From assembly GCA_001769385.1 (NCBI GenBank), contig MEPB01000060.1, forward strand, positions 47,448-111,447: a stretch of 64,000 bases of DNA, read 5' to 3'. The stretch is from Bacteroidetes bacterium RIFCSPLOWO2_12_FULL_35_15. GTDB taxonomy: Bacteria > Bacteroidota > Bacteroidia > 2-12-FULL-35-15. Shown piece after piece: positions 1-8,523 of this stretch. The position numbers and the translations under genes were made by a program. The notes beneath the pieces were generated by a model. The model was not told the origin of the DNA, searched no databases, and saw only the letters and a list, made by a program, of their open reading frames with translations. The stretch's first letter is position 1, and every line of letters begins with the position of its first letter.

Positions 1-1146
1 AGAATTATATCTGTATGGATCGATTTTATAAGCTTCGTCAATTAAATTATGACGGTCTAAAATATAATCTCCTAAATGATCTAATGTATAATTCGTATTT
101 ATAAGATCACATACATAATTCAAATATTCATTTTTATATTCCTCTATTTCGAATATCCTTTTTAACAGAGGTCGTTCATCATACTTATTTGCAGGCACCA
201 AATAGCCTGTCAGCAATGACGTTTCACTAAGTAGTTTTATATCCTGAAATGTTTCATTCATATCCCATGGGATCCATTTTATTTTTCCATCAGGATGTTC
301 ATATAAAAAATAGTTATTCCCGCCACCCCAATAACTGTCCCAACTTCGTATGCTTTTTTCGATGGCAAGTATTTTTAAATAATTATGCACATCAAATTTA
401 TTTTCTAATTGTTGTTTAAAATCTGTTGAATGATCATTATTAATAAAATCAATAAACCCAATTAATGTTGACCAATTATCCATGCTCTCATTGGTAGTTA
501 ATTTTAATCCCTGGCCCTTATATCCGGATGATTCTGTGCCTAACCATGTTAAGGGAACTGATGCGCCTCTATCTGTTTTATATAAATTACCATCATTTTG
601 TGTGCTGCCATAATTAAATTTCAGAAATGTTTTGTCCACATTTTCTATCACTACATACAATCCGATGTATTCGCCATTGATCCAAAGTTTTGTGTAGGAG
701 GTTCTGGATGCTACGAGACCGGCATCACGAAAAAGTTTAAAAGAAATTACATCGTGAACTAAAGAAGGATCGTTCGTAAAATTATTCAGATTGATTTTTT
801 TTAATCCGTCTAATTTTTGATTTAAAAATTCATCAAAAGAAATTTTAAAAGGCTTTTTCTTTCCAAAATTAGCTAATGAGTTGGAAGCATTTCCTTTTTC
901 CCGGAAGCCACAATCAATAAGAACAATGCTATCCCAGGTAATTTTACATTTTCGATAAATTTCAGGGTTTGCTATTGGATCTGCTAGATTCGAATTAAAA
1001 TCATTTTCCAATGTTTCAAACCAATCCGGAAGGTCCGTTTCAATGAAAAGGGTATGCAACACAGAATCGTTAAACACCAGATCACCTGTTTGTGCAGAAG
1101 AGGATATACTAATAAACAGTAAGAAACTACCTATTACATTTTTCAT
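1..1146 (-). CDS. CotH-family kinase-like secreted protein (3' end cut by window)
   Basis: Reading the minus strand from ATG at 1146 gives 382 uninterrupted codons that run off the window start. Residues 1-18 form a signal peptide ending around SSA-QT. CotH-kinase hallmarks are visible: KKINLNNF near residue 120, LVHDVISFKLFRDAGL, LWINGEYIGLYVVIENVDK, then the acidic motifs WDSYWGGGNNYFLY and KWIPWDMNETF, which fit the ATP/metal-binding loops of CotH (spore-coat protein kinase fold). The start codon overlaps the stop of the upstream lipoprotein gene by four bases (ATGA), so the two are probably translationally coupled. CotH proteins in Bacteroidota are usually exported; a C-terminal sorting domain would lie outside the window. 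The family assignment is firm; the substrate is unknown. Confidence 0.85.
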   Translation of the reverse strand, partial: MKNVIGSFLLFISISSSAQTGDLVFNDSVLHTLFIETDLPDWFETLENDFNSNLADPIANPEIYRKCKITWDSIVLIDCGFREKGNASNSLANFGKKKPFKISFDEFLNQKLDGLKKINLNNFTNDPSLVHDVISFKLFRDAGLVASRTSYTKLWINGEYIGLYVVIENVDKTFLKFNYGSTQNDGNLYKTDRGASVPLTWLGTESSGYKGQGLKLTTNESMDNWSTLIGFIDFINNDHSTDFKQQLENKFDVHNYLKILAIEKSIRSWDSYWGGGNNYFLYEHPDGKIKWIPWDMNETFQDIKLLSETSLLTGYLVPANKYDERPLLKRIFEIEEYKNEYLNYVCDLINTNYTLDHLGDYILDRHNLIDEAYKIDPYRYNS

Positions 1147-1877
1147 TTCCGGTATATTCTGCGTTCATCATTAAGAACATCATAATACTTCTTAAAATTC
1201 CTTTTCATAAAGTGAATTCCAATGGTTGTGTTAAATCCTGACTGATTATTTTTATTAGCTATATTTAATTGCACACCGAACTTGAAATGAATTCTTAAGT
1301 GTTCATTTAGTTTCTTTTCAAATCCTGTAAATGGTTCAAGTGTCACTTGTGCGCCATTATTATATTTTGCATTCATAAAATTTACTTCTGTCCCGACAAA
1401 AAAAGTGTTTTTTTTCAGGTAAGTACTACCACCTAAATAGCGTTGAAAACCTAAACCAACTTTAGTTACAGCATAAGGTTTTGCAGGTGAATAGAATAGG
1501 TCAACATAATAAAGCTTAACACCTCTCAGTGCTAAACCAATTTTATACTGCATTCCCCATTGCTTGGCAATCATTGATTCATCGCGGAATACAGAAAAGT
1601 AAGGCGTTTTATAATATCCAAAATTTGCTCCAAACCAAATCGTCTTTAGTTTTTTTCCTTTAATAGTATCAACAATTACCCAGGGAATAATAGTAATGGA
1701 TTCATCCATTTTTTTAATCTTCAGATTTATTGAATCACATTGTTGAATGGTACCTGTTTGGGAGTTTCCATCTTTTAAAACAATTTCATCTGTTATTAAT
1801 TTTCTGGAATTCATGCAGCTGCTGAGGACAAGTGCGGAGAAAATGGTGTAGAGGATATATTTTATAAAAGATTTCAT
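1143..1877 (-). CDS. Lipoprotein, predicted outer-membrane-associated, unknown function
   Basis: I start this gene at 1877 rather than at the longer in-frame ATG at 1964, because MKSFIKYILYTIF followed by LVLSSC is a textbook SPII lipoprotein signal with lipobox LSSC; the extra 29 residues would bury it. The 244-residue product has a short N-terminal domain reminiscent of the conserved IVLKDG...I...D....I.I motifs of Bacteroidota membrane proteins, and then alternating aromatic beta-strands (FGYYKTPYFSVF, KIGLALRGVKLYYVDLFYSP) that look like a small beta-barrel. It overlaps the CotH gene by four bases and likely forms an operon with it. No specific function recognised. Confidence 0.7.
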   Translation of the reverse strand: MKSFIKYILYTIFSALVLSSCMNSRKLITDEIVLKDGNSQTGTIQQCDSINLKIKKMDESITIIPWVIVDTIKGKKLKTIWFGANFGYYKTPYFSVFRDESMIAKQWGMQYKIGLALRGVKLYYVDLFYSPAKPYAVTKVGLGFQRYLGGSTYLKKNTFFVGTEVNFMNAKYNNGAQVTLEPFTGFEKKLNEHLRIHFKFGVQLNIANKNNQSGFNTTIGIHFMKRNFKKYYDVLNDERRIYRK

Positions 1878-2005
1878 CGATTGGATAGGAATTTGGAAAA
1901 ACGTTTGAAATAATCGTTCTAACGAAGATACAATATTCTTTTTTTGCGAAAAGAAGCTTTTCAATAAATAAATTTCGTAAGGCTCAACAGGACACCGCGC
2001 GTAGT

Positions 2006-2164
2006 CAGTCAGAGTTTGTCGAAGACGTGGGCAGGATAAATGTAAAAAGAGGTAGGCGCCAGGCTCTGCCTGGTGACATTTCTATATTTGTAAGCTCAGC
2101 TTACAGACAACAAAAAACACGAAGTAGCAACACACATGTCTTCGCTCGAACTTCGCGCATACTA
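2006..2164. repeat. Tandem-spaced direct repeat, copy 1
   Basis: About 159 bases that recur at 2198-2356 with a period of 192 and only a few mismatches. It begins with the dispersed motif CAGTCAGAGTTTGTCGAAG (also at 37272) and contains several short inverted segments such as GGCGCCAGGCTCTGCCTGG. No coding potential is conserved between the copies. It lies in the roughly 1,000-base gene-free stretch between the lipoprotein start (1877) and the end of oah (2879). Confidence 0.85.
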
Positions 2165-2197
2165 AGTAAGGTATAGCTTAATGGCCTACGGGGGGGG

Positions 2198-2356
2198 CAG
2201 TCAGAGTTTGTCGAAGACGTGGGCAGGATAAATGTAAAAAGAGGTAGGCGCCAGGCTCTGCCTGTTGACATTTCTGTATTTGTAAGCTCAGCTTGCAGAC
2301 AACAAAAAACACGAAGTAGCTACACACATGTCTTCGCTCTAACTTCGCGCTTACTA
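2198..2356. repeat. Tandem-spaced direct repeat, copy 2
   Basis: Second copy of the 159-base element at 2006-2164. Separated from copy 1 by about 33 bases that include a run of eight G. An open reading frame of 82 codons crosses it but it is made of repeat sequence and I do not consider it a gene. Confidence 0.85.
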
Positions 2357-2493
2357 TTAGTTCATCTTAAGGGCTTAAGGAGTAATAAAAAAAATCGTTT
2401 TAACGAAGATACAATATTCTATACAGTAGGAAAAGAACAATTTATACAAATCAACTATTCATTTTAATTGTAGAAATAAAAAGTCAAAAGCAA

Positions 2494-2659
2494 TGTTAAA
2501 ACAGACGTAGCGAAATACTCTGAAAGGAATAGTTGGGCGTAGCTTCTCGCTGCTTCCTTTTTGAAATGGCGTCTCGCCATAAAAATAATTTGCAACAACT
2601 AAACAATTTTGATTATTTAAACTTTTAGGCTGGAAGCCTTGTTAAAACAGACGTAGCGA
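2494..2659. repeat. 20-base repeat pair with palindromic neighbours
   Basis: TGTTAAAACAGACGTAGCGA occurs at 2494-2513 and again at 2640-2659. The second copy continues into a stem (ACGTAGCGAGACGCTACG-like), and the interval contains GGCGTCTCGCCA. This looks like a folded, non-coding intergenic element. Together with the two direct repeats it accounts for most of the gene-free stretch 1878-2878. Confidence 0.7.
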
Positions 2660-2822
2660 GACGCTACGCCTAACACTTGCAATTTTTATTTTTATCCCCC
2701 TACGCTTAACGGGGTTGGTGGCCACTAACTTATCGCTAATCCCACAAAATTACAACATTTCTTTTTCACACCATTTCATTTTAAATGAAAACACACCCCT
2801 ACTCATCTCTTGATGGGAATAT

Positions 2823-2848
2823 AAAAAAAGCCCCGATTTCTCGAGGCT
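2823..2848 (-). terminator. Rho-independent terminator of the benzoyl-CoA operon
   Basis: On the minus strand the sequence reads AGCCTCGA-GAAA-TCGGGGCT followed by seven T. The 8-bp stem contains one G-T-type mismatch. It starts about 30 bases after the oah stop codon and is the natural end of the long minus-strand operon. Confidence 0.8.
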
Positions 2849-2878
2849 GATTTACAAAAAAATAAACAAATAAAAAAC

Positions 2879-3973
2879 TTATGCGTTTTGATATTGTGGA
2901 GAAATGGTGCGGTGTAATTCTTCATTCCATTCATGTCCTTCTGCAAGCAATTGACGAAGTTTAATAAAGTCCACTTCACGGTTATCTTTTGGTCCATCGT
3001 TAAATGCACGGAAACCGGCTTTTGCTTCACTCATCATATTTAATGCTAACCATTCACGACTGCTTTCTTTGTTTTTATCCCAATGTTCTAATTTTTTCTT
3101 ACGTACTTCAGTAAGTGTTTTTGCTAAACAATTCGGGAAGGTATGTAATAATTTTGCGATCAGATCATTTACTGTTTTGTCTAATAAAGAAAGATCAACT
3201 TCTCCTTTTGCCATTAATTCTTTTCCTTGTTTCATGGCTTCACCTGATTTCATGGTACCGAACACAAGTTTTCCAAATTCGTCCGTTTGTTTATCCAACA
3301 CAACTAAAGGGTTGGCAACAAATTTTCCATCCACTTTTAATGCAGGAACCACATCTGTGATCATTCCAAAATTATATGCCTGATGCGCTGTCCAAGGCTC
3401 ACACAATGTTAATGACATCATTGCCCGTTCAACACCAACATACAAATGTAAGAAGTCGGTTGCCCCACCAATGGCAGCACTACCGTGTTTCGGACCAGCT
3501 TGTCCGAAACGGGCTAAGTCACTTGCTACCGTGAAATCACAAGCCATTCCGATTTCTTGTCCGCCACCAATACGCATTCCGTTTACACGGCAAACCACAG
3601 GCTTTTCGCACATCAAAATTGCGGAAACCATGTCGTTGAATAAACGCATGTATTGACTGTATTCCTGAGGATTCCCGGAATAATACTCCGCATATTCTTT
3701 TGTGTTACCACCGGTACAAAATGCTTTATCACCAACAGCAGTAAAGATCACAGCCACAACACTTCTGTCGTTTGATGCCTGACGGAAAGCAAGGATAATT
3801 TCTTTTACCGCAGCAGTTGTGTATGAATTGTATTGCTTGGGATTATTAAGGATGATCCATGCATTGTAAAGTCCTTTAACAGGAGTTCCGTCTTTATCGA
3901 CACAAGGGCGATTTTCGAAAATAATTTCTTTGTAGGTTATATCTACTAGGTTGTGGTTATTTAGTTCTTTCAT
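2879..3973 (-). CDS. oah: 6-oxocyclohex-1-ene-1-carbonyl-CoA hydrolase (ring-opening)
   Basis: Crotonase-superfamily enzyme that hydrolytically opens the alicyclic ring formed from benzoyl-CoA, giving 3-hydroxypimelyl-CoA (Oah/BamA family). At 364 residues it is longer than ordinary enoyl-CoA hydratases and matches the Oah/BamA size. Family-typical segments are DKAFCTGGNTKEYAEYYSG (82-100), LFNDMVSAILMCEKPV (111-126) and NGMRIGGGQEIGMACDF (131-147), which form the oxyanion-hole and active-site region. It is the last gene of the bcr-containing operon and lies 78 bases after had; a terminator follows at 2823-2848. An ordinary enoyl-CoA hydratase is unlikely given the NTKEYAEYY insert and the length. 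Confidence 0.92.
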   Translation of the reverse strand: MKELNNHNLVDITYKEIIFENRPCVDKDGTPVKGLYNAWIILNNPKQYNSYTTAAVKEIILAFRQASNDRSVVAVIFTAVGDKAFCTGGNTKEYAEYYSGNPQEYSQYMRLFNDMVSAILMCEKPVVCRVNGMRIGGGQEIGMACDFTVASDLARFGQAGPKHGSAAIGGATDFLHLYVGVERAMMSLTLCEPWTAHQAYNFGMITDVVPALKVDGKFVANPLVVLDKQTDEFGKLVFGTMKSGEAMKQGKELMAKGEVDLSLLDKTVNDLIAKLLHTFPNCLAKTLTEVRKKKLEHWDKNKESSREWLALNMMSEAKAGFRAFNDGPKDNREVDFIKLRQLLAEGHEWNEELHRTISPQYQNA

Positions 3974-4014
3974 GTTTTTATGTTTTTGATGTTTTTTTTA
4001 TAATTTATTTTTTT

Positions 4015-4031
4015 GCCGCAAAGGCGCAAAG
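4015..4031. repeat. Dispersed GC-rich intergenic motif
   Basis: GCCGCAAAGGCGCAAAG in the had-oah gap. Close variants occur at 18724-18749 (ACCGCGAAGGCGCC...) and, inverted, at 23862-23883. It is a small dispersed intergenic element, not a gene part. Confidence 0.6.
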
Positions 4032-4051
4032 TTTTTTTAAAATAATTGATA

Positions 4052-5113
4052 TTAATTAAAATCCGGTACTAATACCGAACGCTTTGTGTATTTATGTGCA
4101 AGCGTATTTTGAAATACTTCGTTGATCTGTGACATCGGAAATATTTGAACAAACTGATCAATTTTTAATTTATCATTTGCAACCAGCTCAACCACTTCAG
4201 GATACAACTCCGGCTTACAACCCCACGTACCGATCAGTTTCGCATCAAATGCCATCAGGTTACTCAAACGCACTTCCAGTTTATCCATGGTGAAACCAAC
4301 GATAGAAAGCGTAGATGCAAAAGTGATCAGATTAAAAGCTAATTCTTGTCCTTGTTTTGTCCCACTGAATTCAAATATTTTCCAGGAGAATTTTGGGGCT
4401 TTTATTTCTTTGGCAATTTCTTTCACCTTATCTTTTATTGCTTTGATGTCCATTCCCTTGGTATTTAATGTTGCATCAACACCATTCTTTTTTGCGATCT
4501 CTAATTTTTCATCATTGATATCTAATGCTAAAACTTTTGCCCCGAATATTTTTGCTATCTGGGCACCATAAATTCCAACACCTCCAACACCAATAACGAT
4601 AGCCAGATCACCGGTTTGCAATTCAGATTTTTTCATCACCTGATAAGGTGTTGAAATAGCATCAGCAATAACGGATAATTGTTCCAGGGAATATTTTTCC
4701 AATACTTTTTCAGGAACCGGACATAAATATTTGGAAGGGACTTTGATGTGAGACGCAAATCCACCATGAAAATCGTTACCCGGCATTAATTGATTTCTAC
4801 AGATATTGCTTCTATCACTTTTGCATAATTCACATTCTCCACAAGGAAGAACAGCAGGAATGATCACCGGCCTGTTCAACCATTCTTTATCACCTGCCAC
4901 TACTATTCCACTGATCTCATGACCCAGTGTAAGCGGCATAGGCTGTTTCGTTTGTACACCGGAATGCCAGAAACTGAGGTCGGTATGACACACTCCGCAA
5001 CCTGCAATTTTTACAAGTGCTTCGCCTGGTTTTACTTCAGGCAATGCTGATTCGGTAAGCTTAAAATCTTTGTTAAGCTCCACCATTTGCCATTGTGATA
5101 ATTTGTTGCTCAT
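4052..5113 (-). CDS. had: 6-hydroxycyclohex-1-ene-1-carbonyl-CoA dehydrogenase (Zn/NAD)
   Basis: Medium-chain zinc alcohol dehydrogenase of 353 residues. Catalytic zinc ligands are Cys42 (GCGVCHTD) and His65 (GHE); structural zinc is bound by Cys91, 94, 97 and 105 (CGECELCKSDRSNIC). The Rossmann motif is VIGVGGVGIYGAQIAK near 175-190. Within a bcr cluster and directly upstream of oah the expected reaction is NAD-dependent oxidation of the 6-hydroxy group made after dienoyl-CoA hydration, which produces the Oah substrate. By sequence alone it could be another MDR alcohol dehydrogenase; context and the LMPGNDFHGGFASH segment support Had. Confidence 0.88.
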   Translation of the reverse strand: MSNKLSQWQMVELNKDFKLTESALPEVKPGEALVKIAGCGVCHTDLSFWHSGVQTKQPMPLTLGHEISGIVVAGDKEWLNRPVIIPAVLPCGECELCKSDRSNICRNQLMPGNDFHGGFASHIKVPSKYLCPVPEKVLEKYSLEQLSVIADAISTPYQVMKKSELQTGDLAIVIGVGGVGIYGAQIAKIFGAKVLALDINDEKLEIAKKNGVDATLNTKGMDIKAIKDKVKEIAKEIKAPKFSWKIFEFSGTKQGQELAFNLITFASTLSIVGFTMDKLEVRLSNLMAFDAKLIGTWGCKPELYPEVVELVANDKLKIDQFVQIFPMSQINEVFQNTLAHKYTKRSVLVPDFN

Positions 5114-5148
5114 TTTAATATGTTTTTTTTAGTACAATTTTTTCTTTT

Positions 5149-5225
5149 TGTCATTTCGACCGTAGGGAGAAATCTCTTTTAATAATGACATTTTCATGAG
5201 ATTTCTCCCTACGGTCGAAATGACA
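5149..5225. repeat. Perfect inverted repeat, 28-nt arms
   Basis: Arms 5149-5176 and 5198-5225 are perfectly complementary around a 21-base spacer. The arm begins TGTCATTTCGACCG and ends GAGAAATCTC. The same arm type is at 20603-20630 (single), 52319-52386 (pair), 58126-58175 and 62150-62198. It sits in the thiolase-had gap and would form a very stable hairpin in the operon transcript. Confidence 0.9.
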
Positions 5226-5254
5226 TTCTGCTCAAAAGAAATTTTAAAATTCAT

Positions 5255-6514
5255 CTACATATTTACATTCTCAAATAATATGGCTGTCGCTTGTCCGCCA
5301 CCAATGCAAGCCGAAGCAATACCATATTTTACTTTACGGAGATTCATTTCTCTTGAAATGGTCAACGATAATCGTCCGCCTGTTGCAGCTAAAGGATGGC
5401 CAATTGCAATGGCTCCACCGTTAACGTTACAAATATTTCTGTCCAAACCTAATTCTCTTTCGCAACCGATAAATTGAGCAGCGAAAGCTTCGTTGATCTC
5501 GATTAATCCGATGTCACTAATTTTCAAACCTGTTAATTCTAAAATCAACCGAATAGCCGGAACCGGAGCTAATCCCATAACACTTGGATCAAGTGCACTT
5601 GTTGCAGATGCTAAAATTTTGGTAAGTGGTTTTAAATTATTTTCTAAAATAAAATTTTTGTGCGCTACAACAACCATTGACGATCCATCAACAATTCCGC
5701 TTGAATTAGCAGCAGTCTGCACACCATCTTTCATAAATACGGAAGGTAATTTGGCCATATCCTCTAAATTAGAAGGACGAATATTTTCATCTTTGATAAA
5801 ATCTTTTGTTCCTTTTGGAAGAAAAACTTTACGGGGCTTTAATCCCTCCACTTCAAATACTGTTGAGTTCATTGCTACGATCTCATCTTTGAAATATCCT
5901 TTCTCCACAGCAGCAACAGCACGATCAACCGAAAGTTTTGCAAATACATTTGCATCTTCTTTTGAAATATTGTGTTTCTTAGCAACATTTTCAGCAGTGC
6001 ATCCCATGGGAACAGCAGCAGTATCATTCAATGCTTCCCAAAGCATATCCACAAATCCGGGTTTACCTAATGCGTACCCCATACGATTTCCGAAAGAGGC
6101 AGTTGGTGACATGGACATACTTTCTGTTCCTCCACAAAGAGCAGTACTAGCTTTACCAAGCGAAATCTGTTCTGCACCGGCAACAATAGTTTCGAAACCT
6201 GAACCGCAAATACGTTGTAACATAATAGAAGGGATGCTTTGCGGAATACCTGAATACAAGCTGATGTGACGCGGAAGAAAATAAGTATCTGCCGAACTTT
6301 GCCCAACATTAGCAAGCATAACCTGATCAATATCAGTAGGTTTAACTCCTGATTTTTCCATTGCGGCTTTTGCAGCATATATTCCTAAATCAGTTGGAGA
6401 AACACCACCAAGTGTTCCGCATAATTTTCCGAAGGGAGTACGAGCGCCATTGATTAAATAAATATCATCGTAAATAATTCCGAACCCTTTTTCTTTGTCG
6501 TGGTATGCTTTCAT
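5255..6514 (-). CDS. Thiolase (acetyl-CoA C-acyltransferase)
   Basis: A 419-residue thiolase. The nucleophilic Cys103 lies in QRICGSGFE, the catalytic His373 in GHPLAATGGR and the second active-site Cys403 in SACIGGGQ. All catalytic residues are present. Thiolases cleave 3-ketoacyl-CoA with CoA. In this operon the likely role is thiolytic cleavage of 3-oxopimelyl-CoA or a downstream beta-oxidation intermediate of ring-opened benzoyl-CoA. It has about 20 extra N-terminal residues before the usual start (IYLINGARTPFG). It lies 80 bases after the ATPase gene at 6595-7383. Confidence 0.88.
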   Translation of the reverse strand: MKAYHDKEKGFGIIYDDIYLINGARTPFGKLCGTLGGVSPTDLGIYAAKAAMEKSGVKPTDIDQVMLANVGQSSADTYFLPRHISLYSGIPQSIPSIMLQRICGSGFETIVAGAEQISLGKASTALCGGTESMSMSPTASFGNRMGYALGKPGFVDMLWEALNDTAAVPMGCTAENVAKKHNISKEDANVFAKLSVDRAVAAVEKGYFKDEIVAMNSTVFEVEGLKPRKVFLPKGTKDFIKDENIRPSNLEDMAKLPSVFMKDGVQTAANSSGIVDGSSMVVVAHKNFILENNLKPLTKILASATSALDPSVMGLAPVPAIRLILELTGLKISDIGLIEINEAFAAQFIGCERELGLDRNICNVNGGAIAIGHPLAATGGRLSLTISREMNLRKVKYGIASACIGGGQATAILFENVNM

Positions 6515-6594
6515 ATTTTTTTTGTTAATTAGTTAAGTAAGTAATTGGGTTAATTAAGTCTATATTTTTTTAGAATTTCTTTCTCTTCAAATTT

Positions 6595-7383
6595 TCAAAT
6601 TGTCTTTACTTTCATTTCAGATTCAGCATGTTTTTTTGCAAGTAGTGCTGCACCGAATGAATTGATCATCTGCGGATTTTCAGGAACAACAACCCGTTGT
6701 TTAAATTTTTCTTCCACAATAGTTTTTAAAAAAGGATGATATTGAATTACGCCACCAATTAAAAATATGGGTAAGGTTTTATCCATTCTGATTTTAGCAA
6801 TTCGATTTACGATAGAAATATAAATACCTCTCGCCAGATCATGTTCAGGAACTTCATCAAAGATCCATTTCATTATTTCTGTTTTCGCAAATACTGTACA
6901 GAAACTATTTAATTCTTTATCAAAATCAGACTTTGCAGCAAGTTCGCTTAAACGTGACAATGGAAGTTCTGCACGTTCAGCAATTTCGATTATAAATGTT
7001 CCGGTTCCGGCAGCACATTTGGTATTCATATAAAAATCATCCACCTTACTATCTGCATCGCTTTTGATCACTTTAATATCTTCACCACCAATATCAATGA
7101 TTGTTTTTACTTCGGGATAAAGTGCCGAAACACCAACAGAAGCGCAATATATTTCTGTTTTGTTTATATGAGAATCTTTAAAATGTTCGCGTCCATAACC
7201 CGTTGCACAAACAGAAACAATATTAAATTGTGATTTTATTTTTGTTAAGATATTTGCAAGCTCTTGTTTATCGCGATTGAGTGTTTTTACAATGTTCTGA
7301 TAACAGATACGATCATCTTCATCAATCACTGTTAGCTTAGTGTATGACGAACCTATATCGACTCCCTGGTAATAGTTATTCAT
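6595..7383 (-). CDS. BcrD/HgdC-type ATPase (activase), second set
   Basis: ASKHA-fold ATPase of the BadF/BadG/BcrA/BcrD family, 262 residues, the size of single-domain activases such as HgdC. The phosphate-binding loop is YYQGVDIGSSYTKLTV near the N-terminus. A bridging [4Fe-4S] cluster is predicted from Cys in TKCAAGTGTF (near 122) and SFCTVFAKTEI (near 161); DIGGEDIKVIK is the second nucleotide motif. Such proteins hydrolyse ATP to push low-potential electrons into a partner dehydratase or reductase. The partner is probably the HgdB-like protein at 8524-9744 and not BcrBC, because this ATPase is separate from and additional to bcrA/bcrD. Confidence 0.85.
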   Translation of the reverse strand: MNNYYQGVDIGSSYTKLTVIDEDDRICYQNIVKTLNRDKQELANILTKIKSQFNIVSVCATGYGREHFKDSHINKTEIYCASVGVSALYPEVKTIIDIGGEDIKVIKSDADSKVDDFYMNTKCAAGTGTFIIEIAERAELPLSRLSELAAKSDFDKELNSFCTVFAKTEIMKWIFDEVPEHDLARGIYISIVNRIAKIRMDKTLPIFLIGGVIQYHPFLKTIVEEKFKQRVVVPENPQMINSFGAALLAKKHAESEMKVKTI

Positions 7384-7411
7384 TTATTGAAAACCTTCCT
7401 CTTCCTTGTTT

Positions 7412-7525
7412 GACCTCACCCCAACTCCTCTCCAAAGAAGAGGGGAGAAGTGTGTGAAGTATATTATTTATTTACGTCTCTCACCTGCTGCCCCTCTTTT
7501 TACGGAGAGTGGATTAAGGGCTGAG
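7412..7525. repeat. Imperfect inverted intergenic element
   Basis: Arms at about 7412-7433 (ACCTCACCCCAACTCCTCTCC) and 7504-7525 (GGAGAGTGGATTAAGGGCTGAG) are partly complementary; an inner AAGAGGGG/CCCCTCTTT pair strengthens it. It fills the 148-base gap between the ATPase and the ketopantoate-reductase-like gene. Confidence 0.6.
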
Positions 7526-7531
7526 TTATAT

Positions 7532-8518
7532 TTACAATATTACTTCCGGATCAACTTTTTGATGTTTGTTGACCTCTTTATTTTTTGATGTTGCAGCTTT
7601 TACAAGATTGGTAAAAGTTAAATTTAAAGGAGTACGCACATAATGCTTTCTTCCATATTCAACAATTTTACCATTAAAAAAATCTATTTCTGTTTCTCTT
7701 TTATTTAAAAAGTCAACTGCTAATGAAGGGAAGTGGTCGCCACCTTTTTTCAAATAACGAAGACAAATCTTCACAAAATTATCGCAAAACTTTATATCCT
7801 CTTTGCGCGCTACTTCAACCGCTTCAATAATTGTTTGTTCTACAATTTCTATTGTATCCAAATTATTCATCGCTTCCCGCATTGTTAATTTAGAGATGGC
7901 ACATAATGGACTAAGAGCAGCATTTAAAATTGTTTTTTCCCAGATCTTCTGGATCATTTCGAAGGAGGTAGATGTTTCTGTTTTCAAGGAAACGCTTGTA
8001 AGAATATCAGCACACCACTTCGCTAATTCTTCTTTGGAATCATCCATAGAAGCAATATAATTTGGCGGATTAAAGAAAGTAACATTCACAGCATTTGGTG
8101 CATGTAAATTTCCTGCAAAATTTAAAACCATCCGAAGTGTACGCGATTCACCAATTACATCAGAATATTTATTTTCAATATCAATTCCGTTCTGAGCACT
8201 TATTGCGCAAATTTTTCCATCATCCAATGCTTTGAATTCTTCCAGAATAAAATCTGTATGTGTTGATTTGATACAAAAGAAAATCATATCCAGATCCAGA
8301 GGAGCAAATTCAGAAATCGAAGTAAAAGCATTGTTGAAGAACATGCTTTTTTTGATCACCCCCTCTAACTTCACACCTTCTCTCCGAATCAAAACCATCT
8401 TGTCTTTATCGTTATCACATACAGCAACTTCACATCCTGCTTCTTTAAAATGAACAGCAAGTGTTTGCCCGATTGGTCCCATCCCTACAATACCAATTTT
8501 ATATTTTTTCGCGTTCAT
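7532..8518 (-). CDS. Ketopantoate reductase-like (ApbA/PanE) NAD(P)-dependent oxidoreductase
   Basis: Residues 6-30 (YKIGIVGMGPIGQTLAVHF) form a GxGxxG Rossmann site. FFCIKSTHTDF and SAQNGIDIEN match the ApbA/PanE N-domain, and IWEKTILNAALSPLCAISK carries the family's conserved Lys and Asn of the C-terminal helical domain. The 328-residue length is typical. It lies 5 bases after the HgdB-like gene and in the same run as its ATPase, so a role in pantothenate synthesis is doubtful; a reductase acting on a hydroxyacyl- or ketoacyl intermediate is more plausible. The exact substrate cannot be told from sequence. Confidence 0.75.
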   Translation of the reverse strand: MNAKKYKIGIVGMGPIGQTLAVHFKEAGCEVAVCDNDKDKMVLIRREGVKLEGVIKKSMFFNNAFTSISEFAPLDLDMIFFCIKSTHTDFILEEFKALDDGKICAISAQNGIDIENKYSDVIGESRTLRMVLNFAGNLHAPNAVNVTFFNPPNYIASMDDSKEELAKWCADILTSVSLKTETSTSFEMIQKIWEKTILNAALSPLCAISKLTMREAMNNLDTIEIVEQTIIEAVEVARKEDIKFCDNFVKICLRYLKKGGDHFPSLAVDFLNKRETEIDFFNGKIVEYGRKHYVRTPLNLTFTNLVKAATSKNKEVNKHQKVDPEVIL

Positions 8519-8523
8519 AATTT

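Noticed and set aside
2219..2467. 82-codon open frame on the plus strand in the repeat zone
   Set aside because: Its first half consists of the direct repeat, it has no homology-like features, and the first copy of the repeat lacks the same frame.
5493..6269. 258-codon plus-strand frame opposite the thiolase
   Set aside because: It is an antisense shadow; the thiolase carries all catalytic residues and the shadow has none.
7532..8518. Pantothenate biosynthesis (panE) as the function of the ApbA-like gene
   Set aside because: No panB, panC or panD nearby, and it is tightly linked to the HgdB-like gene, so the symbol panE is not used.
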